From the NCBI GenBank assembly GCA_964650385.1, contig CAZYTP010000027.1, positions 1 to 27,822 on the forward strand: a stretch of 27,822 nucleotides of DNA. The letters run 5' to 3'. Below the pieces are notes generated by a model. The model worked only from the letters and a program-made list of their open reading frames with translations, did not search any database and was not told where the DNA came from. Source of the DNA: JAUSPI01 sp964650385. Lineage in GTDB: Bacteria; Desulfobacterota; Syntrophia; Syntrophales; JADFWA01. How positions within the stretch are numbered: the stretch's first letter is position 1; every line of letters starts with the position of its first letter. Of the stretch, positions 8,101 through 16,632 are shown in pieces. The position numbers and the translations under genes are program-made.

Positions 8101-8658
8101 ATGAAGGATCTGATTTTGGATGAGTTAAGAGATAAGATGGAAGAGGGGATAGAATCTTTTGGAAAATACTTGAGCAAAGTGAGAACTGGAAGAGCCTCGC
8201 TCTCTCTTCTTGATGGAATCAAGGTCGATTACTATGGGACACCGACACCTATGAATCAGATGGCTACACTTTCCACCCCTGAAAGCCGTCTTATCTTGAT
8301 TTCTCCCTGGGATAAAAATGCGATAGGAAATATTGAGAAAGCCATACAAAAATCTGATCTTGGATTGATGCCGAGCAATGACGGAAATGTGATACGTATA
8401 GCAATTCCTCCCCTTACGGAAGAGAGCAGGAAAGAGATTGTAAAAGTTGTAAAAAAAATGGCCGAGGAGAGCAGGATAAGATTGAGAAATACAAGGAGGG
8501 ATGCAAACAATCAATTCAAGACTCTGAAAAAAGACAGTGAAATATCAGAAGACGATTTGTACACATATCAGGATGAAGTGCAGAAAGTTACAGATGAATA
8601 TATAAAGAAGATAGACGCAATTTTTACTGCTAAAGAGAAGGAAATCATGGAAATATGA
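8101..8658 (+). CDS. frr: Ribosome recycling factor
   Basis: With EF-G, RRF splits the post-termination ribosome. It has 185 residues, the standard length. Conserved text includes KVRTGRASLSLLDGIKVDYYG, the hinge-side TPMNQMATLSTPESRLI, and the domain I helix TRRDANNQFKTLKKDSEISEDD. ATG 8101 has GGAGGG at 8088-8093, inside the end of pyrH, so the two are translationally close. Confidence 0.98.
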   Translation: MKDLILDELRDKMEEGIESFGKYLSKVRTGRASLSLLDGIKVDYYGTPTPMNQMATLSTPESRLILISPWDKNAIGNIEKAIQKSDLGLMPSNDGNVIRIAIPPLTEESRKEIVKVVKKMAEESRIRLRNTRRDANNQFKTLKKDSEISEDDLYTYQDEVQKVTDEYIKKIDAIFTAKEKEIMEI

Positions 8659-8688
8659 ACCACACAGGTAGGTACATAGGCACAAAGG

Positions 8689-8808
8689 CACAAAGTACAA
8701 AAGGGACAAATTTGTAGTTTCCTTTCCCGTTTCGTTTTTCATCCTTATTTTATTCCTTATCATCTTTATCATTGTTTTTAACCTTTCCTGAAACTTTGTT
8801 ACTTTGTG
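8689..8808. repeat. CACAAAG-type inverted repeat in the frr-uppS gap
   Basis: CACAAAGTA (8689-8697) is the perfect inverse of TACTTTGTG (8800-8808). The left arm is preceded by a direct duplication of GGCACAAA (8679-8686 and 8687-8694). The interior is T-rich on the plus strand, with no reading frame of interest. It occupies most of the 172-base gap between frr and uppS. I see no second copy in the window. Confidence 0.5.
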
Positions 8809-8830
8809 TGCGAGTATTACAAAGGTTAAC

Positions 8831-9562
8831 ATGAAGAAAATTGACAATACAAAACTTCCTCAACACATAGCCATCATTATGGATGGTAATGGAAGATGGG
8901 CTAAAATAAATTCCATGTCAAGAATGGACGGGCACAAGAAAGGTGCCGATTCGGTGAGGGATATCGTAGAGGCCTGTCGGGAAATAGGTATAGGTTATCT
9001 TACCCTTTATGCCTTTTCCACCGAGAACTGGCTTCGCCCCGCCATAGAGGTGCGGGCGTTAATGAACTTGCTTGAAAAATTCCTCCGTTCAGAACTTCAG
9101 AAGATGCTTAAAAATGACATAAAATTGATGACCATAGGGAATACTGAGATGCTTCCCAAGGCGGTAAAGAAAATTCTTCGGGAAACGATTAAAAAAACCT
9201 CCAACAATAAGGGGATGGTACTCAATTTGGCCCTGAGTTACGGTGGCCGAGATGAAATAGTTGAGGCGGTGAAGAAGATATTAAAAGATAGCAAGGCCGG
9301 CAATATAACAGCTATGGACATTAGCAAGGATGTATTTTCAGGTTACCTGTATACCGCTGGTATGCCGGAACCGGATTTACTTATCAGAACAGGTGAAGAA
9401 CATAGATTAAGCAATTTCCTCCTATGGCAGATGGCTTATACAGAATTTTATTTTACGGATATTCTATGGCCGGAGTTTCGCAGAGAAAATCTCATTACAG
9501 CCATTGCAGACTACCAGGAGAGGGAGAGAAGATTCGGTAAGACGAGCGAACAACTATTGTAA
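8831..9562 (+). CDS. uppS: Di-trans,poly-cis-undecaprenyl diphosphate synthase
   Basis: UppS adds eight cis isoprene units to farnesyl diphosphate to make the undecaprenyl carrier used for peptidoglycan and polysaccharide export. The protein is 243 residues from ATG 8831, with an AAAGG site at 8821-8825. A TTG at 8804 would add residues not seen in the family. The catalytic Asp18 lies in HIAIIMDGNGRWAK. Other signatures are YAFSTENWLRP and LLIRTGEEHRLSNFLLWQ. The second of these reads GEEHR where the E. coli enzyme has GGEHR, a mild substitution beside the pyrophosphate-binding Arg. A repeat-containing 205-base gap follows before cdsA. Confidence 0.97.
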   Translation: MKKIDNTKLPQHIAIIMDGNGRWAKINSMSRMDGHKKGADSVRDIVEACREIGIGYLTLYAFSTENWLRPAIEVRALMNLLEKFLRSELQKMLKNDIKLMTIGNTEMLPKAVKKILRETIKKTSNNKGMVLNLALSYGGRDEIVEAVKKILKDSKAGNITAMDISKDVFSGYLYTAGMPEPDLLIRTGEEHRLSNFLLWQMAYTEFYFTDILWPEFRRENLITAIADYQERERRFGKTSEQLL

Positions 9563-9590
9563 TGATTTGACCGTCGGCCTTCAGTGAAAA

Positions 9591-9734
9591 AAGTGAAGCT
9601 CCTCGCCCGCAGGGCGGGGTTGCTTCCCGGTAAGGAAAACGCAGTTTCATGAGCAAAGCGAATAATATATTCCTTTTATATTGCGCCCCTTACCCCGCCT
9701 GCAAGGCGGTGCTTGCGGGTGCGCTCCCGGTCAG
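9591..9734 (+). repeat. GC-rich three-stem intergenic element, copy 1
   Basis: This copy runs from AAGTGAAGCT to CCCGGTCAG. A first GC hairpin lies near 9604-9618 (CGCCCGCAGGGCGGGG). A long-range stem joins GGTAAGG (9629-9635) and CCTTACC (9688-9694). A second hairpin is CCGCCTGCAAGGCGG. Compared with the copy at 12859-12974 it has about 28 extra bases after GGTAAGG. It lies between uppS and cdsA and ends about 30 bases before the cdsA start. Confidence 0.9.
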
Positions 9735-9767
9735 GGCCGGAGATTTTTTGTCCAGGAATTGAATGTT

Positions 9768-10574
9768 ATGGATTCTCATATCAAGCGGTGGATTACAGGA
9801 ATCATAGCACTGCCTACCATATTTGCCGTTATAATTTATGGTTCAGAGATGATATTTACGGCACTTGTTGTGTTGCTTGTACTGGGAGCTGTGACAGAGT
9901 ACAACAACATGGTTTTTTCGGAGGGGTTATATTGGGAAAAGGGGGAAGGTTTGATGATAGGTGTGTTGATACCCCTTGCAGCATATCTTGGAGGCATTCA
10001 CCTTGAGCTTGCCATAATAACATTTTCCTTAATTATAACATTCCTTCTTTTTCTCTTAAGGTTTAAAGGTGGTTCAATAAGCATAGCCGCTCCCGGGAAG
10101 GTCGTATTCGGTTTTATATACATCCCGCTGATGATGTCGTATCTAATACTCATGCGGGGTTTGGAAGAGGGGACATTATGGATATTTTTTACTTTAGTTC
10201 TTGCATTTTCCGGTGATATATCGGCTTTTTACGTGGGGAAATCTATTGGTAAAAGGAAATTGTTGCCGGATGTAAGCTCGGGAAAGACAGTTGAGGGAAC
10301 GATAGGGCTGTTAGGCGGAAGTATCGCGGGATGTATTATATTTAAGCTTTTGTTTTTTCCTGCACTTTCTATTGTTCACGCGATATTGCTGGGTCTTGTC
10401 GGGAGTGTCCTGGGACAGTTGGGAGATCTGTGTGAATCTACAATTAAGAGGGCCTCAGGTGTGAAGGATTCCGGGTTTTTACTGCCTGGACATGGTGGAA
10501 TATTGGATCGGCTGGATTGTCTTCTCTTTATTGTTCCTTTTGTTTATTATTACAATATATTCGTAATCAAATGA
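9768..10574 (+). CDS. cdsA: Phosphatidate cytidylyltransferase (CDP-diglyceride synthase)
   Basis: CdsA makes CDP-diacylglycerol from phosphatidate and CTP, the branch point for bacterial phospholipids. It is a polytopic inner-membrane protein. The 268 residues are mostly hydrophobic, with about seven or eight membrane segments. The CdsA signature is near the C-terminus: GQLGDLCESTIKRASGVKDS followed by GFLLPGHGGILDRLD. SSGKTVEGTIGLLGGS precedes it. ATG 9768 is chosen because AGGAA lies at 9754-9758. The longer reading from 9681 would be encoded by the repeat element and has no family support. Its product feeds the pssA and psd genes 4 kb downstream. The stop overlaps dxr as ATGA. Confidence 0.96.
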   Translation: MDSHIKRWITGIIALPTIFAVIIYGSEMIFTALVVLLVLGAVTEYNNMVFSEGLYWEKGEGLMIGVLIPLAAYLGGIHLELAIITFSLIITFLLFLLRFKGGSISIAAPGKVVFGFIYIPLMMSYLILMRGLEEGTLWIFFTLVLAFSGDISAFYVGKSIGKRKLLPDVSSGKTVEGTIGLLGGSIAGCIIFKLLFFPALSIVHAILLGLVGSVLGQLGDLCESTIKRASGVKDSGFLLPGHGGILDRLDCLLFIVPFVYYYNIFVIK

Positions 10575-11737
10575 AAAATATATCGATTTTAGGATCAACA
10601 GGCTCCATTGGTGTAAACACACTCGATGTCATAAGTACCAATCCTTCCATGTTTAAAGTTGTAGCCCTCTCAGCCGGCAGTAATATCACTCTTTTAAAAG
10701 ATCAAATTGAAAAGTTCAGACCAAAAGTAGTTTCGGTCATAGATGATAATTATGCTTGCCAGCTCAAGGAAATGCTTGACTTTCCTTCCAGGATAAAGGT
10801 TTTTTGCGGGGTTGATGGATACAAGGAAACTGCTTCTGTAAAAGAGGCGGATATGGTGGTTTCAGCTATAGTTGGAGCAGCAGGGCTTCTTCCAACCATG
10901 GAGGCGATTTATGCGGGGAAAAATATAGCTCTTGCCAATAAAGAAACCATGGTTATGGCCGGGAGTCTCGTTGTTGAAGAGGCCGCATCGAAGGGAGTTG
11001 TGATATTGCCTGTTGACAGTGAGCACAATGCCATTTTTCAATGCTTGGCAGGCAGCAGGCAGGAGGATATAAAAAGAATTATTCTTACGGCATCCGGGGG
11101 CCCTTTTCTTAACGTGTCCGGGGAGGATCTTTCGAAAGTCAAGCTTGCCGATGCACTGAAACATCCCAGGTGGGAGATGGGGAAAAAGATTACTATAGAT
11201 TCTGCGTCGATGATGAATAAAGGACTTGAAGTTATCGAAGCAAAATGGTTTTTTGACGTTGATATTGATAAAATCGATGTACACATTCATCCTCAAAGTG
11301 TGATCCATTCCATGGTGGAATTTATAGATGGTTCTGTTATAGCTCAATTAGGTGTTGCCGATATGAGGGGACCGATATCCTATGCGCTCTCTTATCCGGA
11401 AAGGCTTTCGAGAACGAACTGTCCTTCGTTAGACCTTCTGAAGGTGGGAACACTGGAATTACTCCCTCCCGATTTTGAAAAGTTTCCCAATCTAAGACTT
11501 GCGTATCTTGCCGGAACAAAGGGAGGGACAATGCCGGCAGTACTCAATGCCTCAAATGAAGTGGCTGTTGAGGCATTTATTGCAGAGAAAATAAGGTTTG
11601 TGGATATACCGACAGTGGTACGAGAGACCCTTTCCCTGCATCGGAAAAAAGAGATTTCGTCCATAGAAGATGTTTTAGAAGCAGACAGGTGGGCACGGGA
11701 TGAGGCGACGAAAATAATAAATACTTTAAAGGAATAG
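10571..11737 (+). CDS. dxr: 1-deoxy-D-xylulose 5-phosphate reductoisomerase
   Basis: Dxr makes 2-C-methyl-D-erythritol 4-phosphate with NADPH, the first committed step of the MEP isoprenoid pathway. The protein has 388 residues. The NADPH loop is GSTGSIG (8-14). The metal site is Asp149-Ser150-Glu151 in PVDSEHNAIFQCL, and the substrate region includes KHPRWEMGKKITIDSASMM. ATG 10571 overlaps the cdsA stop by four bases (ATGA), which indicates translational coupling. Together with UppS it shows that isoprenoids here come from the MEP route. Confidence 0.98.
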   Translation: MKNISILGSTGSIGVNTLDVISTNPSMFKVVALSAGSNITLLKDQIEKFRPKVVSVIDDNYACQLKEMLDFPSRIKVFCGVDGYKETASVKEADMVVSAIVGAAGLLPTMEAIYAGKNIALANKETMVMAGSLVVEEAASKGVVILPVDSEHNAIFQCLAGSRQEDIKRIILTASGGPFLNVSGEDLSKVKLADALKHPRWEMGKKITIDSASMMNKGLEVIEAKWFFDVDIDKIDVHIHPQSVIHSMVEFIDGSVIAQLGVADMRGPISYALSYPERLSRTNCPSLDLLKVGTLELLPPDFEKFPNLRLAYLAGTKGGTMPAVLNASNEVAVEAFIAEKIRFVDIPTVVRETLSLHRKKEISSIEDVLEADRWARDEATKIINTLKE

Positions 11738-11741
11738 GCGC

Positions 11742-12809
11742 TTGGTTAGTATAAATATAATATCAGTAATCATCCTTCTGGGGATATTAGTCTTTGTTCA
11801 TGAGCTCGGTCATTTTCTCATGGCCAAGTGGTCAGGGGTTGGTGTGTTGAAATTTTCTCTCGGATTTGGCCCAAAGCTGGTCGGGAAAAAGATCGGTGAA
11901 ACGGAATATCTTATTTCAATGATACCTCTCGGCGGCTATGTGAAACTTCTGGGGGAGTCACCAGATGATCAATTATCGGAGGATGATGAAAAAAGATCTT
12001 TCCTGAAACAACATGTACTGAGGAGGATAGGAATCGTTGCAGCGGGACCTGTCTTCAATTTCCTTTTTGCTATAATGGTGTTTGCCATCGTTTACATGAT
12101 CGGAATCCCAGTTCTCACCACGGAAGTCGGTGATGTTCAAAAGGGGACTCCTGCCTTTCAAGCGGGGATCAAAGGGGGAGACATCATACTGGCCATTAAC
12201 GGTGAAGATATCTCGCACTGGGGTGAGCTTGCCGGTATTATCGTTAATAGTGAAGGGCGTGAACTGGAGATAAGAGTAGAGAGAAATAAAAAGATAGAAG
12301 AATTTAGATTAAAGGCAGAACTTACAAGATCAGAAAATATTTTTGGTGAGAAGGTTGATTCATATAAAATAGGAATAAAGGCTTCTTCGCATACCATAAT
12401 TGATCGGTTAAATCCTTTCAGTGCATTGTGGGCCGGAATAGAACAGACATGGTATATTACAAAGATTACAATGATTAGTATTGTAAAGATGGTTGAGGGT
12501 AAACTTTCGGCCAAAACATTGGGTGGACCTATACTGATTGCACAGATGGCAGGGGCTCGCGCCCAGGAAGGAATAATTCCGTTTATATTTTTTATGGCTC
12601 TGCTCAGTATAAATCTTGGAATAATCAATCTCTTTCCCGTCCCCCTTCTTGATGGAGGGCATCTTTTATTCTTCATTATTGAGCTGATATCGGGCAGGGA
12701 AGTAAATGTCAAATGGAGAGAGATGGCACAGCAGATAGGATTTGCTCTGTTGATAATGTTGATGATATTTGTTTTTTATAATGATATTGTGAGGATATTT
12801 GGAAAGTAG
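11742..12809 (+). CDS. rseP: RIP metalloprotease RseP (site-2 protease)
   Basis: RseP is an intramembrane zinc protease that cuts anti-sigma factors and leftover signal peptides within the inner membrane. The 355-residue protein has HELGH at 20-24 in the first membrane segment, a PDZ domain at roughly 125-195 (EVGDVQKGTPAFQAGIKGGD), and the third ligand region NLFPVPLLDGGH at 296-307 in a late membrane segment. The start is TTG 11742, four bases after the dxr stop, with AAAGGA at 11728-11733. Only one PDZ domain is evident, against two in E. coli. No sigma-E or RseA gene is nearby, so the substrate is unknown. Confidence 0.96.
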   Translation: MVSINIISVIILLGILVFVHELGHFLMAKWSGVGVLKFSLGFGPKLVGKKIGETEYLISMIPLGGYVKLLGESPDDQLSEDDEKRSFLKQHVLRRIGIVAAGPVFNFLFAIMVFAIVYMIGIPVLTTEVGDVQKGTPAFQAGIKGGDIILAINGEDISHWGELAGIIVNSEGRELEIRVERNKKIEEFRLKAELTRSENIFGEKVDSYKIGIKASSHTIIDRLNPFSALWAGIEQTWYITKITMISIVKMVEGKLSAKTLGGPILIAQMAGARAQEGIIPFIFFMALLSINLGIINLFPVPLLDGGHLLFFIIELISGREVNVKWREMAQQIGFALLIMLMIFVFYNDIVRIFGK

Positions 12810-12858
12810 GTAGGCAGTTGTCGGTTTTCAGTAGAAACGAGCATGTCAAGTTCGTAAA

Positions 12859-12974
12859 AAGTGAAGTTTCCCGCCCACAGGGTGTGGTTGCTTCCCGGTA
12901 AGGAATATATTTGTTTTATATTGCGCCCCTTACCCCGCCTACAAGGCGGGGCTTGCAGGTGTGCTTCCGGTCAG
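12859..12974 (+). repeat. GC-rich three-stem intergenic element, copy 2
   Basis: This 116-base copy has the same boundaries as copy 1 (AAGTGAAG to CCGGTCAG). The long-range stem GGTAAGG (12897-12903) with CCTTACC (12928-12934) is kept, as is the second hairpin, CCCCGCCTACAAGGCGGGG. The first hairpin has decayed (CCGCCCACAGGGTGTGG). It fills about half of the 246-base gap between rseP and tsaB. I saw nothing else convincing in that gap. Confidence 0.9.
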
Positions 12975-13055
12975 TTTTCTTCGCTCAGAACCATTAGCAC
13001 TTACAAAGTCCGAAAGAAAAAAGTATTTGCGTTGTGATATTTTAACATAAATGGT

Positions 13056-13748
13056 ATGTTGACATTAGCGATTGATACATCGACACAAAGTGGAAGCGTT
13101 GCTCTTCTGAACAGTGATTCTGTCCTGGGTGAGTGTCTGATAAATGTAGGTATAAATCACTCGGAAACGCTTCTGCCCGCAATAGAGAGAATACTTTCAG
13201 TTGCGGGTACAGAGATAGCGGAGGTAGATTTATTTGCATTGACGGTAGGCCCCGGTTCATTTACGGGGCTCCGGGTAGGTGCAAGTACGGTTAAAGGGCT
13301 TGCCCTTGCTGCAAATAAACCGGTTGTCGGTGTATCCTCTATAGATGCCCTTGCTTTGAACGTTGCTAACTCGACGATCACAATTTGTCCCATGTTAGAT
13401 GCCAGGAAAAAAGAGGTATACACTGCACTTTACAGACCCGACAGAAGAGGCATGCCGGAAAAGATAGTGGAAGAAGTGGTTGTTGATCCCGAGACATTTT
13501 TGAAGGGCATCGATGAGGAGGTTATATTTCTTGGTAATGGCGCAAGAAACTACCGTGGGCTTATCAAGGAAATTTTGCCTGACAGATCGTATTTTGCATT
13601 ATCACACCTTCAATATATAAAGGCTTCTGCGGTGGGCCTTTTAGGAATGAATAAATTTATTGGGGGAGATATCCTGGATATAATGACCTTTACCCCTCAA
13701 TATCTTCGCCTCTCTGAGGCAGAAATGAAAAGGGTTGCAGATAAATAG
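13056..13748 (+). CDS. tsaB: tRNA threonylcarbamoyladenosine biosynthesis protein TsaB
   Basis: TsaB is the scaffold subunit that works with TsaD and TsaE to place t6A at position 37 of ANN-decoding tRNAs. It is a degenerate ASKHA-fold partner without its own catalysis. The 230 residues begin MLTLAIDTSTQSGSVALL and contain the family signature VGPGSFTGLRVG at about 69-80. ATG 13056 is set by this N-terminus; another ATG five bases earlier is out of frame. I see no good ribosome site, so initiation may be weak. Confidence 0.93.
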   Translation: MLTLAIDTSTQSGSVALLNSDSVLGECLINVGINHSETLLPAIERILSVAGTEIAEVDLFALTVGPGSFTGLRVGASTVKGLALAANKPVVGVSSIDALALNVANSTITICPMLDARKKEVYTALYRPDRRGMPEKIVEEVVVDPETFLKGIDEEVIFLGNGARNYRGLIKEILPDRSYFALSHLQYIKASAVGLLGMNKFIGGDILDIMTFTPQYLRLSEAEMKRVADK

Positions 13749-13816
13749 GGGGCTGATTTTCAAAGCTCATACAGTAATCTTAAATGAAACCTATTTTACT
13801 GGGAGGGTAGTGATTT

Positions 13817-14041
13817 ATGGAAAAACCAGAAGAGGCTTTGATAGCAAGGTATATTGATCAAGACGAAGAGTTGAAAAAGTTTGTGGAAGATCATAGAAAG
13901 CTTGAAGCTATCCTGGAAGATTTTAACAAAAGGCTCCATCTCACACCAGAAGAAGAGATGGAAAAAAAGGAAATTCAAAAAACGAAACTCAGGGGCAAAG
14001 ATAAGATTTTTGAAATCTTGTCAAAATATCGTGAGTCCTGA
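13817..14041 (+). CDS. DUF465 (YdcH-like) small helical protein
   Basis: This is a 74-residue, highly charged and probably all-helical protein. The pattern EELKKFVEDHRKLEAILEDF, then LTPEEEMEKKEIQKTKLRGKD, fits the DUF465/YdcH family of unknown function, common as single small genes in Desulfobacterota and other Proteobacteria. ATG 13817 has GGGAGG at 13801-13806. It starts 68 bases after tsaB and ends 13 bases before psd, so it probably belongs to the same transcript as psd and pssA. No catalytic residues, membrane segment or export signal can be seen. Confidence 0.8.
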   Translation: MEKPEEALIARYIDQDEELKKFVEDHRKLEAILEDFNKRLHLTPEEEMEKKEIQKTKLRGKDKIFEILSKYRES

Positions 14042-14054
14042 CATTGGTAAAATT

Positions 14055-14696
14055 ATGAAACACAGCAGCATTATTGCGAGGGAGGGGGTGCCCTTTATTA
14101 TATCCCTTGGAATACTGGTGGTTATTTTTGCCTTTGCAGGTGTAGTGTGGGCAGCGGCGTTATTTTTCATTGCCACTTTATTTGTTACCTGGTTTTTTCG
14201 TAATCCTGAAAGAAACACCCCCGAGGATGAGAAGGCAGTTCTATCTCCAGCCGATGGAAAGATTCTAAGAGTAGAAGAAATTACAGAAGATACCATATTA
14301 AAAGGCAGATTTAAGAAAATAAGCATATTTATGAACATCTTCAATGTTCATGTGAACAGGATACCTTATTCCGGCAGTGTGGACAGTATCGTATACAGAA
14401 AAGGGAAGTTTTTTTCTGCCAATCTGGATAAGGCGTCATCCCTCAACGAGAGAAACTCGATCCTTGTTACAACCGATGATGGGCAGGAAATCCTTACCAT
14501 CCAGATAGCGGGGTTGATAGCCCGGAGGATCGTCTGCTGGATAAAAGAAGGGGTGAAGGTTGCAAAAGGGGAGCGTTTCGGTCTTATTTGTTTTGGGTCG
14601 AGACTTGAAGTTTTTCTTCCCCTTGATTCAACCATTCCAGTAAAGGTGGGGGATAGGGTCAAGGGTGGTGAAACACCGATTGGATATTTGACATGA
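14055..14696 (+). CDS. psd: Phosphatidylserine decarboxylase (short, pyruvoyl-type)
   Basis: Psd converts phosphatidylserine to phosphatidylethanolamine at the inner membrane. The 213-residue protein belongs to the short form of the family. Two close hydrophobic segments lie at about 12-32 and 33-48. The body has SPADGK (64-69), FMNIFNVHVNR (92-102, with the conserved His99) and the self-cleavage site Gly181-Ser182 in ICFGSRLEVFLP, where Ser becomes the pyruvoyl group. ATG 14055 is chosen because an upstream in-frame extension would overlap DUF465 and is lysine-rich and unlike the family. Its stop overlaps pssA by four bases (ATGA). Confidence 0.94.
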   Translation: MKHSSIIAREGVPFIISLGILVVIFAFAGVVWAAALFFIATLFVTWFFRNPERNTPEDEKAVLSPADGKILRVEEITEDTILKGRFKKISIFMNIFNVHVNRIPYSGSVDSIVYRKGKFFSANLDKASSLNERNSILVTTDDGQEILTIQIAGLIARRIVCWIKEGVKVAKGERFGLICFGSRLEVFLPLDSTIPVKVGDRVKGGETPIGYLT

Positions 14697-15475
14697 ATAA
14701 GAAAAGAATTAAGAAAGATAACATGAAAAAAGGAATTTATATCCTGCCTAACCTTTTTACCACGGCCAGTCTTTTTTTTGGATTTTATGCGATAGTCTTT
14801 TCGATGAGAGGAGACTTCCCCGGGGCCGCAATTGCGATTCTGGTTGCCGCTGTTCTTGATGCCCTCGATGGAAGAATCGCCAGGATAACCCGTACGGTGA
14901 GCAAGTTTGGTGCTGAATATGATTCTCTGGCGGACTTGGTCGCTTTTGGTATTGCGCCCGCAATCCTTTCATATACATGGTCACTTTCCCCCTTTGGTAG
15001 ATGGGGTTGGCTCGCCTCGTTTCTGTTTGTTGTCTGCGGGGCACTTAGGCTCGCGAGATTTAACATTCAGATTGGCATTATAGAAAGCAGGGTATTCAAC
15101 GGGCTCCCTATACCGGCTGCTGCTTCGGTTGTGGCAACAGGGGTACTCCTTTTCTATTATCTGGGGGGAGTAGGGCAGCTTAATCACCCATCCATATTAA
15201 TCGGTATGATATTGCTTTCCTTATTGATGGTCAGCAATATAAAATATTACAGTTTCAAAGACCTGAATCTTTTTTCACGAAAACCCTTTATGACCTTTTT
15301 CGTAATTGTTGTTCTTCTGATTATAGTTGTTGCAGAGCCTCAGATAATGCTTTTTACCTTTGCCGCAGGTTATAGCATCTCCGGTCCTGTGTGGAAGCTG
15401 TCTAACGTTGTGAAGAAGAGGAGCTCTAAAGAAAAAACAGAAGCGGAAAAGCAAGAATTGAGAAGTAATAAGTAA
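14693..15475 (+). CDS. pssA: CDP-diacylglycerol-serine O-phosphatidyltransferase
   Basis: PssA joins CDP-diacylglycerol with serine to give phosphatidylserine, the substrate of the psd product just upstream. It is a 260-residue polytopic membrane protein of the CDP-alcohol phosphotransferase family. The full signature is visible: Asp59-Gly60, Ala63-Arg64, Gly73, Asp77 and Asp81 within residues 59-81. The start overlaps the psd stop (ATGA at 14693). A second ATG at 14723 would remove ten basic residues and is also possible. The charged tail, SSKEKTEAEKQELRSNK, is probably cytoplasmic. CdsA, PssA and Psd together complete the route to phosphatidylethanolamine. Confidence 0.95.
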   Translation: MNKKRIKKDNMKKGIYILPNLFTTASLFFGFYAIVFSMRGDFPGAAIAILVAAVLDALDGRIARITRTVSKFGAEYDSLADLVAFGIAPAILSYTWSLSPFGRWGWLASFLFVVCGALRLARFNIQIGIIESRVFNGLPIPAAASVVATGVLLFYYLGGVGQLNHPSILIGMILLSLLMVSNIKYYSFKDLNLFSRKPFMTFFVIVVLLIIVVAEPQIMLFTFAAGYSISGPVWKLSNVVKKRSSKEKTEAEKQELRSNK

Positions 15476-15487
15476 GGAGTTAATTGT

Positions 15488-16510
15488 ATGAGGAGATACA
15501 ATGTGGCGGTTGTTGGTGCGACGGGTGCTGTAGGAAATGAGATGATTAAGATCTTGGAAGAGAGGGATTTTCCGGTAGGCGAATTAACGCTCCTTGCATC
15601 GGAACGCTCCCATGAAAAGATGTTGGAGTTTAAAGGGAAATCCTATCCCGTAAAGGTGCTGGATGAAGATTCTTTTGAAGGGATAGAAATAGGTCTATTT
15701 TCGGCCGGCGGTAGTATCAGTGAGCGTTTTGCACCTATTGCTGCCAGGGCAGGGTGTGTAGTTATAGATAATACCAATGCCTTCAGGATGGATCCTGCAG
15801 TCCCCCTCGTTGTACCTGAGGTCAACCCTGAAGCGATCGGACAGTATAAGACAAAGGGCATCATAGCGAATCCGAATTGTTCGACAATCCAGATGGTTGT
15901 AGCCTTAAAGCCGATTCACGATGCAGCTAAAATAAAGAGAATTGTGGTGTCTACCTATCAGTCTGTGTCAGGAACAGGTAAAGATGCTATTGAAGAACTT
16001 GCTGAACAGACAAAAGCGCTTTTGAGTCTTAAGGAACCAAAGGTGGAAGTCTATCCCCACAGGATTGCTTTTAACTGTCTGCCGCAGATAGATGTCTTTC
16101 TGGATAATGGCTATACCAAAGAAGAGATGAAGATGGTGAACGAAACCAAAAAGATTTTGGAAGATGATTCGATAGCCATCACGGCGACTGCGGTTAGAGT
16201 ACCTGTTTTTTATTCTCATTCAGAATCGGTCAATATTGAAACTGAAAGAAAAATCACACCTGAAGAGGTGAGAGAAATACTTTTAAAGGCACCGGGGGTA
16301 GTTGTTGTTGATAATCCCGGCAAATCCGAATACCCTCTTGCAACAGATGCCACAGGCAAGGACGATACTTTTGTAGGAAGAATCAGAGAAGATAAGTCAA
16401 TAGCAAACGGGATCGATATGTGGATTGTATCGGACAATCTGAGGAAGGGGGCAGCTCTTAACGCTATTCAGATTGCCGAAGTCCTTATCAGGGACTATTT
16501 GAAAGAGTGA
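15488..16510 (+). CDS. asd: Aspartate-semialdehyde dehydrogenase
   Basis: Asd reduces aspartyl phosphate to aspartate semialdehyde with NADPH, feeding lysine, diaminopimelate, threonine and methionine. The protein is 340 residues. The nucleotide loop is VGATGAVGNEM (9-19). The catalytic Cys131 is in GIIANPNCSTIQMV. The substrate region includes YQSVSGTGKDA and RVPVFYSHSESV. ATG 15488 has AAGGAG at 15474-15479. It follows pssA after 12 bases and is followed at once by the second AAAGTG repeat. Confidence 0.97.
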   Translation: MRRYNVAVVGATGAVGNEMIKILEERDFPVGELTLLASERSHEKMLEFKGKSYPVKVLDEDSFEGIEIGLFSAGGSISERFAPIAARAGCVVIDNTNAFRMDPAVPLVVPEVNPEAIGQYKTKGIIANPNCSTIQMVVALKPIHDAAKIKRIVVSTYQSVSGTGKDAIEELAEQTKALLSLKEPKVEVYPHRIAFNCLPQIDVFLDNGYTKEEMKMVNETKKILEDDSIAITATAVRVPVFYSHSESVNIETERKITPEEVREILLKAPGVVVVDNPGKSEYPLATDATGKDDTFVGRIREDKSIANGIDMWIVSDNLRKGAALNAIQIAEVLIRDYLKE

Positions 16511-16511
16511 C

Positions 16512-16626
16512 TAAAGTGCCTAAATTTAAAGAATGCGCTTTCAGCGAACCTGTTTTAAAATTGACCACGCCAAAGGCGTGTACTTTAACTTTAGTTCACT
16601 TTAGACACTTCGAACTTTAGGCACTT
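16512..16626. repeat. AAAGTG-type intergenic palindromic repeat, copy B
   Basis: This copy aligns end to end with 7232-7347. The arms are TAAAGTGCCTAAATTTAAA on the left and TTTAACTTTAGTTCACTTT with GGCACTT ends on the right. The central hairpin is CACGCC-AAA-GGCGTG (16566-16580), six Watson-Crick pairs. One pair differs from copy A by a full compensatory change (A-T to G-C). The element fills the asd-rsmD gap and stops six bases before the rsmD ATG, so it also forms the rsmD leader. Confidence 0.87.
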
Positions 16627-16632
16627 AAGTTT

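Noticed and set aside
9681..9767. Longer CdsA starting in the repeat
   Set aside because: The extra 29 residues are encoded by the intergenic element, have no family support, and a ribosome site precedes the ATG at 9768.
13881..14054. Longer Psd overlapping the DUF465 gene
   Set aside because: The added 58 residues are the out-of-frame shadow of DUF465 (lysine-rich, no similarity to the family).
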